A DNA stretch of 64,000 nucleotides from Toxonevra muliebris (lineage: Eukaryota; Arthropoda; Insecta; Diptera; Pallopteridae), in contig OY829328.1 in NCBI GenBank assembly GCA_963691655.1, positions 27,361,890 through 27,425,889 of the forward strand, given 5' to 3'. The translations under genes and the position numbers were made by a program. The notes beneath the pieces were generated by a model. It saw nothing but the letters and a program-made list of their open reading frames with translations, had not been told where the DNA came from and searched no databases. This document shows positions 21,799 to 34,173 of the stretch, in pieces; the first letter of the stretch is position 1, and each line of letters begins with the position of its first letter.

Positions 21799-23553
21799 TA
21801 GTAGCGTATCCAGGGGGGAGAGGGGGGGGGGCTATAGGGGCTGACAACTTTATAGTAAACAGTAATTTTTAAGAAATCAAAAATATTTCGATTTTTCCAA
21901 AAAAAAGCCATCAGCAGTGAAAAGTATATACTTTCAACAAACAAAAAACTTTAAGATTTAAAATATTATTTTATATTATATTTTAATAGTAATAATTTAA
22001 TATAAATATTAAAATGGGGTCATATATCTGAATCAATTCTGATTAGCCGCCATACTGGGCGGATGCCAATAGGATGCACCTTACAGTGCAACTAGTTATT
22101 AAATACATTCAGACTACATTAAATCTACAATTTCAATGCCAGTCTCACTTTTAGAAAGCTTGATAATGGTCTAGTTTTTGGATTGAATTTTGTACTGAAT
22201 TTTAGTCTGATATTGGTTTAACTTTTCCGTTTTTGATCTTAATTCTGGTTTGATTGTAAGTCAGAATTTTGTTTTATTTAAGTTTGAATTTTAATCTGAA
22301 TTTGGTTTGAGTTTTAATTCATGTTTGGTCTAAATTTTGATTTGTTTTCCAGCGTTTGCAGACCAGCGTTTGATATGATTTCTGGTCTAAATTTTGGTTT
22401 GTTTTTAATTTGTATTTTGCGTCTTTTTAGCCTCAGTTTTAATCTAACTCTTAGTTTGAGTTGTGGTTAATATTTTCGTCTGAATTGGCTTGATTTTGAT
22501 ACTATTTTGGTCTGAATTTCGGTCCGAAATAGGTCTGAATTTTGTTTTACAATTTGGTCTAAACTCGTCTGGAATTTTGGTCTAGTGTTTGTTTAATTTA
22601 AGTTAAAATTTTTTTATGTAAATATTTATCAGATATTTCAACTTGTTTTCGGTATTTGGTGTCCTTTTGGCCTAAAGTTTTGTCTAATTATTTGACTGAG
22701 TTGTGGTCTAAATTTTTTTTTTAATTTTGGAATGAATTTCAAAACTGATTTTGGTTTTGATTCGGTCTGAATTTTGAGTTTTTAGTCTGAGTTTTGACCT
22801 GAATTTGATCTCCGATTCGTAGTCTGGACAATGTTTTTTTTTAGCCGGTTGTTGCCCGGTACCCGAAAGCGTGTACGGATCTCTTTAAAGCTTAAAATGT
22901 ATTGGTTTTTTTGGTCAAATTAAAATATATTTACATTTTAAGTAATGTATATCAGGCTTAAAGAACGTATTTAATTTTTTATAAAAATGAAGTGCTTGGT
23001 TATGGAGTTGTGAGATCGTAAACTCACCACCAGGCCGATATTAATAGTGATGTCGATGCTAAGAGTGATATGAATATATATTTTAAAAATTCGTTTAAAG
23101 TACTATCCAAATAAACTGTTTTATTTCGGGACCAAAAATGACTCAAAAAATAGAGATGTATCAAAATTTTTTCTCAAAGGAAATTAAAATTTCCTTCAAA
23201 TTGTTTTCTAAAAATAGATCATTTAACAATATAAATCCACCAGAAAAGTCATAATCAAGATTTTGATCTGAATTTGGTCTCATTTTGATCTAGATTTTTG
23301 ATCTGAATTTGGTTCTTTTCTTGGTTTGAGCTTCGATCTGAAAAAAGAATTTGAATTTTAGTTGAAATTTTCGACTAAATTTCTACACGGTTTTAGTTTG
23401 AATGTTGGTCTCAGTTTTGTTCTAGTTATTTTTTACCTGTATTTGAACAAATTTTTGCATTAGTTTTTGCGCGGTCGATAGTGAGTCTGATATTTATCTT
23501 TTAATTTAGTGAAATTAGCGCCCCCCCAAACCCAAATCCTAGAACCGCCATTG
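21799..23553. mobile_element. hAT-like non-autonomous element carrying a degenerate minisatellite
   Basis: The left end reads TAGTAGCGTATCCAGGGGGG; the right end on the complement reads CAATGGCGGTTCTAGGATTT, then a G-run. This fits the CAGTGGCGGATCCAGGGGGG-like ends of hAT/Tip100-type MITEs. CATATACA flanks both ends (21791-21798 and 23554-23561), the 8-bp duplication expected for hAT, although the surrounding DNA is CATA-rich. The interior (22130-22840 and 23260-23450) is dominated by a degenerate GGTCTGAATTTT-like repeat. No transposase is visible. Confidence 0.65.
22130..23450. repeat. Degenerate GGTCTGAATTTT minisatellite
   Basis: TCTGAATTT(G/T)GT(C/T)TGA-type units of about 12-24 bp recur dozens of times, in two blocks (22130-22840 and 23260-23450) separated by about 420 bp of ordinary AT-rich sequence (22840-23260). 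The units are too diverged for recent expansion. There is no reading frame through the array. Confidence 0.7.
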
Positions 23554-23561
23554 CATATACA

Positions 23562-26500
23562 TACAAATATACATATTGAAATATGTCCATATCTATGTGA
23601 ATAGACATGCTTACATATATACATAGACGTATACATATATCTATCTTTATGTATGCTTTTATATGCACATCATATATACATACATATGTATATGCGTGTT
23701 TGTTGGTGCAGTTGATTTCTGTAAATGCGTAAATTGTTATGCATTTTACAAGTCACACACTTCATGCATTAAAGAAACATAAAGCAGGGGGAGGGGGTAT
23801 GGAAGAATGGTTAAAGTTGAAGCAGCGAAAAGTAAGTTGCGCTTGTTGAATGCAACTAGTTACATAGGCATCTACAAAAGTTTCAATTTCTTTAACGTTG
23901 GAATAACGAAACGCAAGGCATTTGTGCAGTAGCAACATTATTGACTCTCTCCAAAGCCTTCAAATCTGTAGTACTAGCTACTACGGTTGCTGTTTTTTAC
24001 ACTCAGAAAAATATTTATTTTGATAAATCGAAAGTGAGAATTAAAAAATGTATCTTTAGTTGTATTTAGAGCACAATGAGCTTAGGCTCCAAAATACACA
24101 AATAATTTTTACAATATTCCCCTTTAAAAATATATATAACCTTTGGAAAGTATAAACTTTTGTTGAGGTAAATCTCAACCACAAATGGGCAGAGTAGAAT
24201 GGTATGTATGAAATATAGTTCCATATCATATTTAGAACTTTAAGGAATCTACAGCGCTGTTAAATACTGAGCCTACAAGATCGTACTTTTCATTAACTTA
24301 ACAAATATAATTTATTATTTTTGTTTAATATGTATATGATTTCTTATGAGTGTACCACTGTGCGGTGCTCTGCATACTTCAGTCATATTTTTATTTATTA
24401 GATCAATTTCGTATGCAGCAGCGTTACGATTCCATTTCAAATCGGCTTAATTGTTTGCTTTTGCTTTAAACATTTATTTATGCTGGTATTTTCAGATTTT
24501 GTATTCTTTCAAAAATCTTTTTCTTTTTTTCCGGTAGAGATTTTCGTTTTTGAATGTTTCTAAATTAGTTTGTTTTTCTTCAAAAGAATCATATTTGTTT
24601 GTTTGTTGGTGTGTGTGGTAAATTTTATGATGATTTAATTATGAAAATTACTACTAATTCCGAAAGAAGTGAATCAATTTTGGTTTTTCATAATTTTTTC
24701 AATTTTTATTTTCAGTTCATTCTGTTTAATTTAATTATGACAAACGTTAAATTTTTGTTAAAGAATTATACATAAGTTCAATTAAGTTTCCAGGGCATAT
24801 TGCATTATGTATGTAAAAGGTTACAAAAAGCGTCTGGAGCTATATAAATTGCTGTAATGCTTCAAATTTAAGGCGATTATATTTGATTTGTCTTGGAATG
24901 TACATAATATTCAAAAAATGTTGCTATTCCATATGAGTCAATATGGATTTTGTTTTTTTATTGAATTTATTTTAGTATCGAAATTATGTTTATGTAGCAG
25001 CGAGCTACGACAAATAAACTTTGGTCAAAAAATACCGGCAGGCGTAAATTGCATTTGGATTTGCAAACGAACGAATAAAGCCTAAATGTGGCAGCGCTGC
25101 AGCATTGTTTTATTAATACGAATCCGTCGTTAGTATAACAAAAAAGTAGTAAATTTTTTTTTATTGAATAAAATGGTAGAAAGGCTTATAATTAAATGAA
25201 AATATTAAAAATAGTTTTTAACATGTTTCGGTTGTATTTTAATTGTGGCATTACATTGTATCAAACTGATACATCAACAACTGATTCGATTGGCAAAATA
25301 AATGATGGATGCATGTTAAATGAAGTCTGTACTATCATTTAATTTAAATGGAATATTTTTTGCTGAAATTTTATAGATCCGGGTTTTAGGAGCAAAGGAT
25401 CTGAAAACATTGACCGGCGAAAGTTGAGATCGCAGCCGACGTCTGTCTAATTTATTTCTTTGGCTTATGTAAACGGCATTCCGAATGAAGATTTACAATT
25501 TCATTTCCATAAATGATAGGTTTATTTTGTACTACTATTTTTGCAAATATTTTTGGTCAAATTAAAGGTAAATAAAATTAAAGCTAATAATATCTCATAC
25601 GAAAAACGCATTAACTTTAAGACCTTGTAGTATGTAGTTAAAATCTCATCAAAATTTAACACTTCAATTATTTTAAGATTTTATATAAATGCAAAATAAA
25701 ATAATGTAATAAGCGGGTGAGGCATTGACACTTATGTATACTAAGTTTTTAATCATTACACATATAAAATTATTATTCTTGGCAGTTAGAATAATGATGA
25801 AGAGTGCGAAAGAAGATCAAATTTAACGTTAATAAATGTAATAAAAAGATAGAGAGAGAAATGTTAATGATAATGCAAAAGTTGCTAATGACAATTTCTT
25901 TACTTCCTACTCTTGTTGTTAAATAATAAAATCATAAGCATGCCAAATATAAATAACACTTGCGGTGATATTCTTCTGAAAATTACCAAACAAATAAACA
26001 AAAAAATAGTTATAAATAGAGGAAGTTTCTGTTAGAGCTTGAGTTCTGGGGGAATAAACAAAAATAAAGAAAGTAACGTAGAAATTCAAAAGCAGCCATG
26101 CGTCAATAAATTAACCACCAAAAAAAAGTTCCATCCACCAATTATGATAAATGACAATGATAACAATGAAAGAAACATTTAAAAGAAAATAACACTATAA
26201 AAATTGTTGTAAAGTTTTACAAACTGAGCTGCTACAATTTATAATTAATAAAATTTTAAGAAAAATTTAGCAATTTGGTGTTTTCCAAGTAAGAATGCCA
26301 ACCACAATCCTAGGACGTGTTAAGTCTATTAAAAAAATATATATAAATATAAAACCCCAGCGTAACGCCAGCGTATATTTTCCAGCTGGTATAATATAAA
26401 AATAGTTACCGACATTTCTGCCACCTAACAAAATCAAATGAAAAGCAATAATTAAAAGCGGATATGGTATTACAAATCGTTTGGTTTGCTAGGTCCTTTC

Positions 26501-27297
26501 TGTTGAAAACACAAAGACAGCTTTTTAAGTAAACAAAAAACGCAAAAATGTCATAAATACTTTTTGTATTGACAATAAGTATTAGAAAAGTACACACATA
26601 TCTATTGACAAATAAATACATACATAACCGAAGTACGAGTACAATGTTTTGTGGTTTAAAATATCAAACCACAACAAATTCACCGCAATTGGCACATTTC
26701 TGCGGAAACAAACCATCCCAAACAACAGAAAGATACACAAACGCACCACAATGAAAATAATTATCACAAATGTGAAAAATAGAAAATAAAAAAATACGTA
26801 GGAAATAACTACTTCTACTATGTATCTAACTACTATGTAAGGTTCATACTATTGTATACCACATTAGCGCATTATTATCGTGTATCTTTTGTATTCGTTG
26901 TATATCGAGAGACATACATACATACATACAGACGAACTATCAAGCTGGGCCATAAATTGAAAGAAAATAAAGTTCAGCTTGTCTATCGGTAAATGGCAGA
27001 CAAAAACCACATTCATACAAACAAATGGGTACCACTTTATAGACACTTACTTCGATTTTGCTATACCGAGTATCTATTGTAAGTAAAGTTTACTCCACTT
27101 TTCAAACGCATAAAATATATACACACTCGTGCATTTATACATACACAAAAATCAATCGACAATTGGTAAAAAAAAAGTAGTGGAGATATCATGTCGCGAT
27201 AGCGTTTGGGAAAACTTATTTGTGTATACACAGTGTGTTAATTGTACATAGATACAAAAAGCTTACTCGAAGCACATCGTTTCGACTATAATATGCT
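23562..27297. other. Non-coding AT-rich spacer with CATA microsatellites
   Basis: 23560-23700 and 26905-26930 are (CATA/TATG)n-rich. The rest is AT-rich with scattered poly-A/T. No long reading frame, terminal repeats or RNA genes were recognised in 3.7 kb. Short frames at 24888, 26406 and 26569 show no similarity. Confidence 0.5.
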
Positions 27298-29697
27298 AGC
27301 TGGATTATTTATGGCATAAGCGCCATATTGGATCCGCCATTTTTTTAGTTTTTAATTTGAATGATAGATTTTTGATCAGCAAGGTGAAAAACCCCTGTAC
27401 CAAAATCTATAAATGGGTCGTTCCATTTCAGATTAACAACTGAATTTAAATTCAACCAAAATTTTTCTAATTTAATAAAATAATAGGCATGTATTTTTTA
27501 TTTCAATGTGAAGTTTTTAATCAAGCTGCAATATTTTAAAATCTTGAAGATTTAAAAATGGAACATTTTTCAATTTTCAATTCAATATATGAATTCTTGA
27601 AATTTTATAAAAAAAATAGAATTTTGTAAAATTTAGGCATTTTTTAAAAATATTTTTGGTCTTTAAAAGCAAAACAACGTTGACTAATGAAGCTGGGCGA
27701 AGCCCACCTAGTCTCAATTATATAAAACAAAGCATTATATTTTTACTTATATTTTGAAATTCCTATATTTTAAAAGCCCAGCAAAAAGCTTTTGAAGACC
27801 ATAATTAAAATTTTCGATCCTATCTGAATAAACCTATTCTAGTCTGTTCCTTTTCTTCTTCTAAAATGTGAACATTATTTCAGTGGCTGCATTGAAGTGA
27901 GGATTCGTATAATTTGCTAATTTTTTCTATATTTGGGAATGTCGTACTACACAAACCTTCATTCAATTTTGGCATAACTTATATGTTTACATTTTCAATA
28001 AAAAGTTTTGAAATAATAATAAACTCATAAATTGACAATTTTTGAATAACAATATAACTATAGATTTTTAAGATATAGATCTAGAAAAACCGGCACTGAT
28101 GCAAAATCAATAGATTTGCATACTGATTTAAGAATTTGAAAATCTTTATAAATCATCGTACTGACAAATTCACTATATCTGGCTTCTCTTGTCGTAGTGG
28201 TGATCAAAATGGAGAATGGAAATTGAAGACTTGATTTTCAAAATGTAGAATGCGAAAAAAAAACGGAAAGTTTTAAGTCAAAATTTTAAGTAGTGAATAG
28301 TATCCTGAAGTCTCTTTCACATGGACAGTTCTGTGGACAGCTAAATTCAAAAGTCGAATTAAAACCTACTGCGTATTTTTTATTATAAATCCCAAAATGT
28401 TGAAAGTTTCGGAAAATTTTTTGCAATTTAGCAGTTTCCATAGTTTTTTATTAATTAAACTCCAATAAATATTTAAGAATTTTCAATATTTTGGGTTTTA
28501 TAATGCCTTATTGCCACAGAGTTATTCACAAAAATCAAATTGGTATCCTTAGAAATTAAGATTTCGGTTTTTAAGTACATATTTTAAAATGAGAATCTTT
28601 TTAAATATTTTAAACGCTACTTAAAGATAGGATATTTCAATATAATTTTCTCGATTATAAATCAATTATAATTTTTTTTATTTTAAAAGCTTTATTTTTA
28701 TAAAGTAGTTCGTTTGAAAATGACTACGGAATTTTGGTTTATTGAGTGTGGCGAGTTCATGTAGTGAACGGACAAAAATAAAAGAAGTTATTGTAGACTA
28801 ATGAAATTTGGTACATATCGTTTTTATGTGCAACGAGGCTAATACACAAAATCTTAGGAAAATCGAATTAAAACCACGCCCACCTCTCATATAACTTTTT
28901 AAATTTTTTAAAGAAAAGTAATATTATATCAAAATAAATTACGGAATAACGTTGAAAATCCTTAAGAATAGTCCCCAAGATTATTAAGAGGTGCCTATGA
29001 AACTATTTTGCTATCGGCCACGCCCACCTTTCATATTAAAAAAATTAAATATGGGATTTAAATACCTACAAATTTAATTTTATTGATGTTGATATCCTTT
29101 GATATCCACACATTGAAAAAAAATTAGTTACTTTAGTTTTCATCATCATCGCTAATTTACCTATCCGGAAAAACCTTACTGTCATCGTCCTCTGTGCTTT
29201 TATATACTTCTGACAATATAAATTGTTCTATTTTATCCCAATTTTTCCCATTTTTAGCTTCTTGTCTGTAAGCAGCAGCTTTCATTATTTGTTCGGAATA
29301 TCTTCAAGCTATAAGCTTATCTACTCTCCGTTTTTTCGTTCTCCTACACCCTTCTTCATATGATAACTGAGGCCTGCTTTTCCCGACCCAATACATTCTA
29401 GCTGGTACTAAATTTTAAGATCATAAGCCTCATTTCCTCAGATTTTTTCTATTTTTTTACACCATCAAACGTATTGGCTTGCTTATTGCTTTTTACTTGC
29501 AACCAAGCATTAAAAACCACTTTAATTTGCACTCGGGTACTCACTGGAAAAGTTGTATATCTTCAGAAAAAGCAGACGAAAGCAGCTGAAACTTTAAAAT
29601 ATTAATCTACATACTTGAAGGTGTTAAGAAGCGATTTTTTTTGTATTTAACTTTAAGTTCAGACTTTTAATTGTTTTAGAGTGCTTTCTTTACATTG
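27298..29697. other. Non-coding, old transposon debris
   Basis: The motif ACCACGCCCACCTCTCATAT (near 28874) and CCACGCCCACCTTTCATAT (near 29022) recur here and resemble internal motifs of the Transib-like element at 11.4-12.7 kb, so 28.75-29.07 kb is probably a diverged relative. At 27692-27711 GGGC-GAA-GCCC followed by ACCTAG-T resembles a Helitron 3' end. Nothing in this stretch is coding. Confidence 0.4.
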
Positions 29698-29705
29698 CTT
29701 TACAA

Positions 29706-30692
29706 CAGGGCCGTAGCCAGGATTTTTTTCGGGGGGGGGGGGGGGGTTTCATTCGACGAAAATATTCATATAAAATTTTTATGAAACTGATGTTTAAATA
29801 CAATAAATTAAATACGATGATGTATTTGATGGACCCTATCAGATAATTGAGAAAAGTGGATAAATGTTTTAAAGCTTTAGGAAAAATGTTTGTTTCCGAA
29901 TTTTCTTAATCTTAACCTAAAAAAATGGCAGAAAATGCCAAAAAAAAAAAAATTCCCAAAATAATCAATTTAAATTTTTTCAAATAAATATTATTCAATG
30001 TGGATTCCAATACATTTTTTATCGTGAAAGACATAATTTCGATAACTCATTGACTTGCCATTACTGATAATGAATCCAACCTCAAAAAAATGATCGAAAA
30101 TGCCAAAAATAGTCAGAGACTAATTTTTTCAAATGATTATAAGTGGGAATTTGGGCCATTATCAATGATGAGAAGCCCGGATGAGGTTGGCATATATTCC
30201 CTAAATTCGTGCAGTCACAGCATTGAAATCTTCCGAGTCGGGTGCTCTGAGCAATAATGGGATAAAGGATTAATTTTATCTTAAGATTAAGAACTTTGAA
30301 GCTTATTCAATAACACTGTCCTGCATGGGTTTGGTGAATTGTTCCTAGTGTTTGCGAAAGAATTTTTCATGCTGAACACGAATTTGAGGTCAAAAACTTC
30401 CCATTACGTCACGTTTTAGAAAAATGGGGTTGAAATCCCTGAAAATACCGTTTTTGACCATGTGGCACAACTTGGTACGATTTCAATTCAAATTTATTTT
30501 TAAAATTTTTTTTTTTATTTGACTTTTTAGAAAGAAACCGATTAAACAATATTTAAAAATTTATTACGTTATTATTTTGACTTTTTTTCCATCCACTGGC
30601 AATCAATATCAAAAACTAGGAAAAAGTTTCCACATTTCGGGGGGGGGGGGGGGGGTCAGAACCCCTAAAACCTCCCCCTAAATACGGCCTTG
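29706..30692. mobile_element. hAT-like MITE, 987 bp, with G-run subtermini
   Basis: The left end starts CAGGGCCGTAGCCAGGATTT; the right end on the complement starts CAAGGCCGTATTTAGGGGG. Perfect 8-bp target duplications CTTTACAA flank the element (29698-29705 and 30693-30700), the hAT signature. Each end carries a long G-run shortly inside (16 G near 29731, 17 G near 30641, both on the + strand). No transposase frame. Confidence 0.8.
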
Positions 30693-30700
30693 CTTTACAA

Positions 30701-31357
30701 TATCGGTAAAAATCAGACGTCAAAAATCTATATGCAAATATAGCATTACCAGTTTTAAAAAAATTACCTTACAACGACGGGTTCTGACTTTGATGAAATT
30801 TCGTGTAGTATTAAATTTTGGGTTACTATTTGGGTGAAATCTGAAGTTAGTTTTAATCAGTCTGCTTATCGCCAAAAACTAAGCTTAAAGTTTCAATATT
30901 TTGTCATACTTGACAAGCTAAAATGAGAGAATGAATGTTCGATCGTCAAGAAATTTATTTCATTTAGTTATGTTGATATTGGCCTTTTCAGAAAGATAAA
31001 CAATTTTTTTTGGAATCTTTTAATGTTGGAATAAAAGTGATATCCATTGAATATAACTTCTGAATTTTTACACTTTTACTCATTTTTCAGTATGATTGCA
31101 TACTTTTAGGGTTAACAAAAAAAGTTTTATTCCAACTTTCGTTGAAAAGATTATGTTCAGACCTATATTTAAATTGAATTATTTCCCAAAACACCAAAAA
31201 TTTCCTAGATATATTGAGAATACAAGACTGGAGCTTTCGGCAGGATATCATTAAAAACTTATTTTTCAGATGTATTTTGCTCAATGGACTAAAAAACTAA
31301 AATCGAACGATCCCACATTTTTGTGAAAAATTTGTCGATTTTGAGCTGCTCTTGCAC
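30701..31357. other. Non-coding spacer
   Basis: AT-rich sequence. A 65-codon minus-strand frame at 31087-31284 lies downstream of the frame at 31358-31753, but I see no similarity that links them. Confidence 0.4.
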
Positions 31358-31753
31358 TCACACTAAATATTTTATCGTCAAGATTTTTTGAAGTTTCTTA
31401 GTTGGAGTATTATCTTTAAAATGATACCAAATTTGTTTGGTCTTGACATGCATTTTTTGAATTTTGTCTATAGAACGAACCACTGTGAGTCGTGTGCTGT
31501 ACCTACTATTGATCAATCTGGTTTCAATATTTTGATTCTTCGTGAAATAATTTTCAATCTGAGGGTTTGTTATCACAGCCTTATTGACGAAGTTAAATGA
31601 GTCCTCGATTAAAACTTCAGGAGCATTAGTACTCTCTATTGCTTTTAAATCATACATACATATATAATTACCACACTGTATTGCAGCAAAGTTGTGCGTC
31701 TTGTTCGCAATTGCTCCAGTTTCGATGAGTTTGGAAAACGAAAAACTCAACAA
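31358..31753 (-). CDS. Unrecognised 131-codon open frame, possible exon or element relic
   Basis: I do not recognise this protein. It is open for 131 codons in a region where frames rarely exceed 70, its composition is balanced (acidic, basic and hydrophobic residues mixed, no homopolymers) and it contains well-formed segments such as NAPEVLIEDSFNFVNKAVIT and QIWYHFKDNTPTKKLQ. The first residues MLSFSFSK follow a stop 30 bp upstream and a CAA/CAG stretch, so the annotated start may be an artefact of intron or decayed sequence. It might be an internal exon, a retrogene fragment or part of a transposon protein. No signal peptide or membrane segment is evident. Confidence 0.3.
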   Translation of the reverse strand: MLSFSFSKLIETGAIANKTHNFAAIQCGNYICMYDLKAIESTNAPEVLIEDSFNFVNKAVITNPQIENYFTKNQNIETRLINSRYSTRLTVVRSIDKIQKMHVKTKQIWYHFKDNTPTKKLQKILTIKYLV

Positions 31754-32210
31754 TAGTAGCTGTTGTTGTTGAGACTTTCACGTCATGAAATTTGCGTTTT
31801 CAATATTGTATTACTAGGTATGGTAAAACAAAAAGTAGTTGTGGTTTTTCAAATCATTTGATTTACTTAATTCAATTTATGTGGCTGTAGTTAAGTGGAA
31901 ATGGGGCATAATACCAACGGATGAATAGAAAATAATACGTGTTCATGGAAACAATCAATGGAATGAATTTCGATTAAACTGATTTTCAATTCATGAATGC
32001 AAAAAAAAAAGAAGAAAAACTAAGTTGATTGAATTGAAGTAATCACCTAAAATATATAAAAAAATAAATAAATAAGTAAATTTAGAAATAACAGAAATAA
32101 ATGAAGTTTTTACCTTTCTACGAAGCATTACTAGATCTTATACTTTAATAAGTACATATCTACATTAGAGTAACTCATTATTAAAAATTAAAACAGATTT
32201 TTATGATCAG
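31754..32210. other. Non-coding spacer
   Basis: AT-rich with A-runs and TAAA-type repeats (32050-32100). Nothing recognised. Confidence 0.5.
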
Positions 32211-32526
32211 TTGACCCCTTATCAAATTAAAAAACTATGAATATACTCAAAACCTTAGGTGACCCGAAAAAATTTTTTACAGATTCGGTAATGGAAAATC
32301 ATAATTTTAAAATCATGCCTTGTTTTGAAATAGTCCCCTGAAATCTGTACCACACTACCTTAAACATCTATCTACTACTAGTTTTTACCTATGATTTTGT
32401 AATATAAAAATAATCATTGTTTTCGGTCCCTGTATATTAGGCTATAATTGACCCCTCATCAAATTAAAAAAACTATGAATATACTCAAAACCTAAGGTGA
32501 CCCGTAAAACTTGTTTATAGATTCGT
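32211..32526 (+). repeat. Direct repeat, two units of about 78 bp
   Basis: 32211-32288 and 32448-32526 share TTGACCCC(T)(T/C)ATCAAATTAAAAA, ACTATGAATATACTCAAAACC and GGTGACCCG in the same order and orientation, roughly 85-90 percent identical, separated by about 160 bp. This could be two units of a longer tandem repeat or two ends of an old element in direct orientation. Confidence 0.7.
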
Positions 32527-34169
32527 GATCAGCAGCCAAAAACATTCGAGTAAAACGGTGTCACAATCCAGATACTCTTTTACTGTTGTACAGCGTCTTG
32601 GAAGGTGCTGCATTCTCAATTTTTGTTACATACAATGAATGCAACTTTAATTAGATCAAGAGTCGTGTGCTTTTGATCCGATAAGCAAAAAATTTAGCAT
32701 ACCTACATAATTTTTTTAGACTACATTTTAATAATTTGAGGTTTCCCAAGTAGGCCATCAAATAAGGGCCACTCTAATGTATATATGTGTGGACGTGGAT
32801 ACGCTGCAACGGAAGTATCTCATTATGTTTTTGTTTACCTTTGGCGTTTCTGTTGAATTTTTTTGTTAGTTATTTTGTTGTATATATTCTGTCTACAGTT
32901 GACACTCATAACAATTTATGCAAATATGAAACATTCCAACGTGTAAAGTAAATAATGAAAAAAGGCAGTTATCTCTCTTTTTTATTATTAAGAAATTATA
33001 AAAATAAAACTAAAATATAAAAGTTTATATCTTACTTAAAAAGAACGTAGTGTAAAATTATATTTATGCATTCCCATATGTCTGTAAAGTCTTCTTTGTC
33101 TCGATTGCTCTCTTTCACAAAGAAGTTCAACTCTATTTGGAAGTTTAAAATGAAACTGTCGAAATTTAAGACTATAAATTTATGATATTTATGGTTAAGC
33201 TTACAAATGTGCTAAGTGCACTTTTGGGTTAAAATTAGTTAAATAGTTTTCAAGTTTTCAGTATGTTGCCTGCCTAGTGTGTCTAGTCTAAATGAATTAA
33301 ATGCTTAAAAATTTCAATTCGTAATACAAAATTTAATTTCTTGCAAATTTCCATATTTCGCAATTTAACACATTTGTGTCCTCAATATTAACCATCAATA
33401 TTAACTTTAAAGATTTATTAAACATTGTTATACGACCATATGTATGTACATATATGAGATTATTTTCATAGACCAAATGTTCCATGTAAGGGGAGGAATG
33501 TTTTGCATTCACATAATGTATAAATATCAAAGTTCTATTACTTGAGCAATTTGTAACGCACGCCTCGCAAAAAAAAATATTTTCGGATTTCGATTTTGTA
33601 ATCGAACTAACTGTCAAAACAAAATAATGGAATGTCAAATTACACGCGACTATACAATACAGTACGCTACTGTGGTACTGAAGCGCTCTAAATTTGAACA
33701 AAAATTTTTAAGTTCTTAAATCAAATTAGCGTTGAACCGTAAAGATTAAGAAAAAAGGTATCTAACGCTTTTGGCTTCATACAAATTATTTCTTTTGTTA
33801 GCTCAATACATTTAATTTGAACGTGGTTGTTGAAAAAAATTCAACTCAAAATGAATTGTAATGGGGAATGAAAAATTTTCAGTTCCTCGGGGAAGGAATT
33901 AAAAAAAATTTCAAAGGAATTGCAATTCCTGATGGTTGGTTGGTTAGAATGGATGCTGTTTTGATTTTTTTGAAAAGGATAATACCACATAAAGGAAAGG
34001 GAAAGTCATAACTCATTACGGAAGTTACCTACAGTTTTATGTTGAATCCGAACGGCGATCTAGGAAAGCTTAAAAAAATCAATTTCTTAACACTTGATGG
34101 ATTTGCCATTGCCTACTAAGAGGTGCCCTTGTGCAACTTTTTTTTAATTCTGATTCAGCCAGTAGAAAC
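32527..34169. other. Non-coding spacer
   Basis: A 122-codon minus-strand frame at 33333-33701 has no recognisable similarity and its codons are AT-driven. No repeats with clear boundaries. Confidence 0.4.
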
Positions 34170-34173
34170 TTAA

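Noticed and set aside
26905..26932. Short CATA repeats as a satellite or CRISPR-like array
   Set aside because: Simple tetranucleotide microsatellite; no spacers.
33333..33701. 122-codon minus-strand frame
   Set aside because: AT-driven composition, no similarity, no splice or promoter context; left within the spacer entry.
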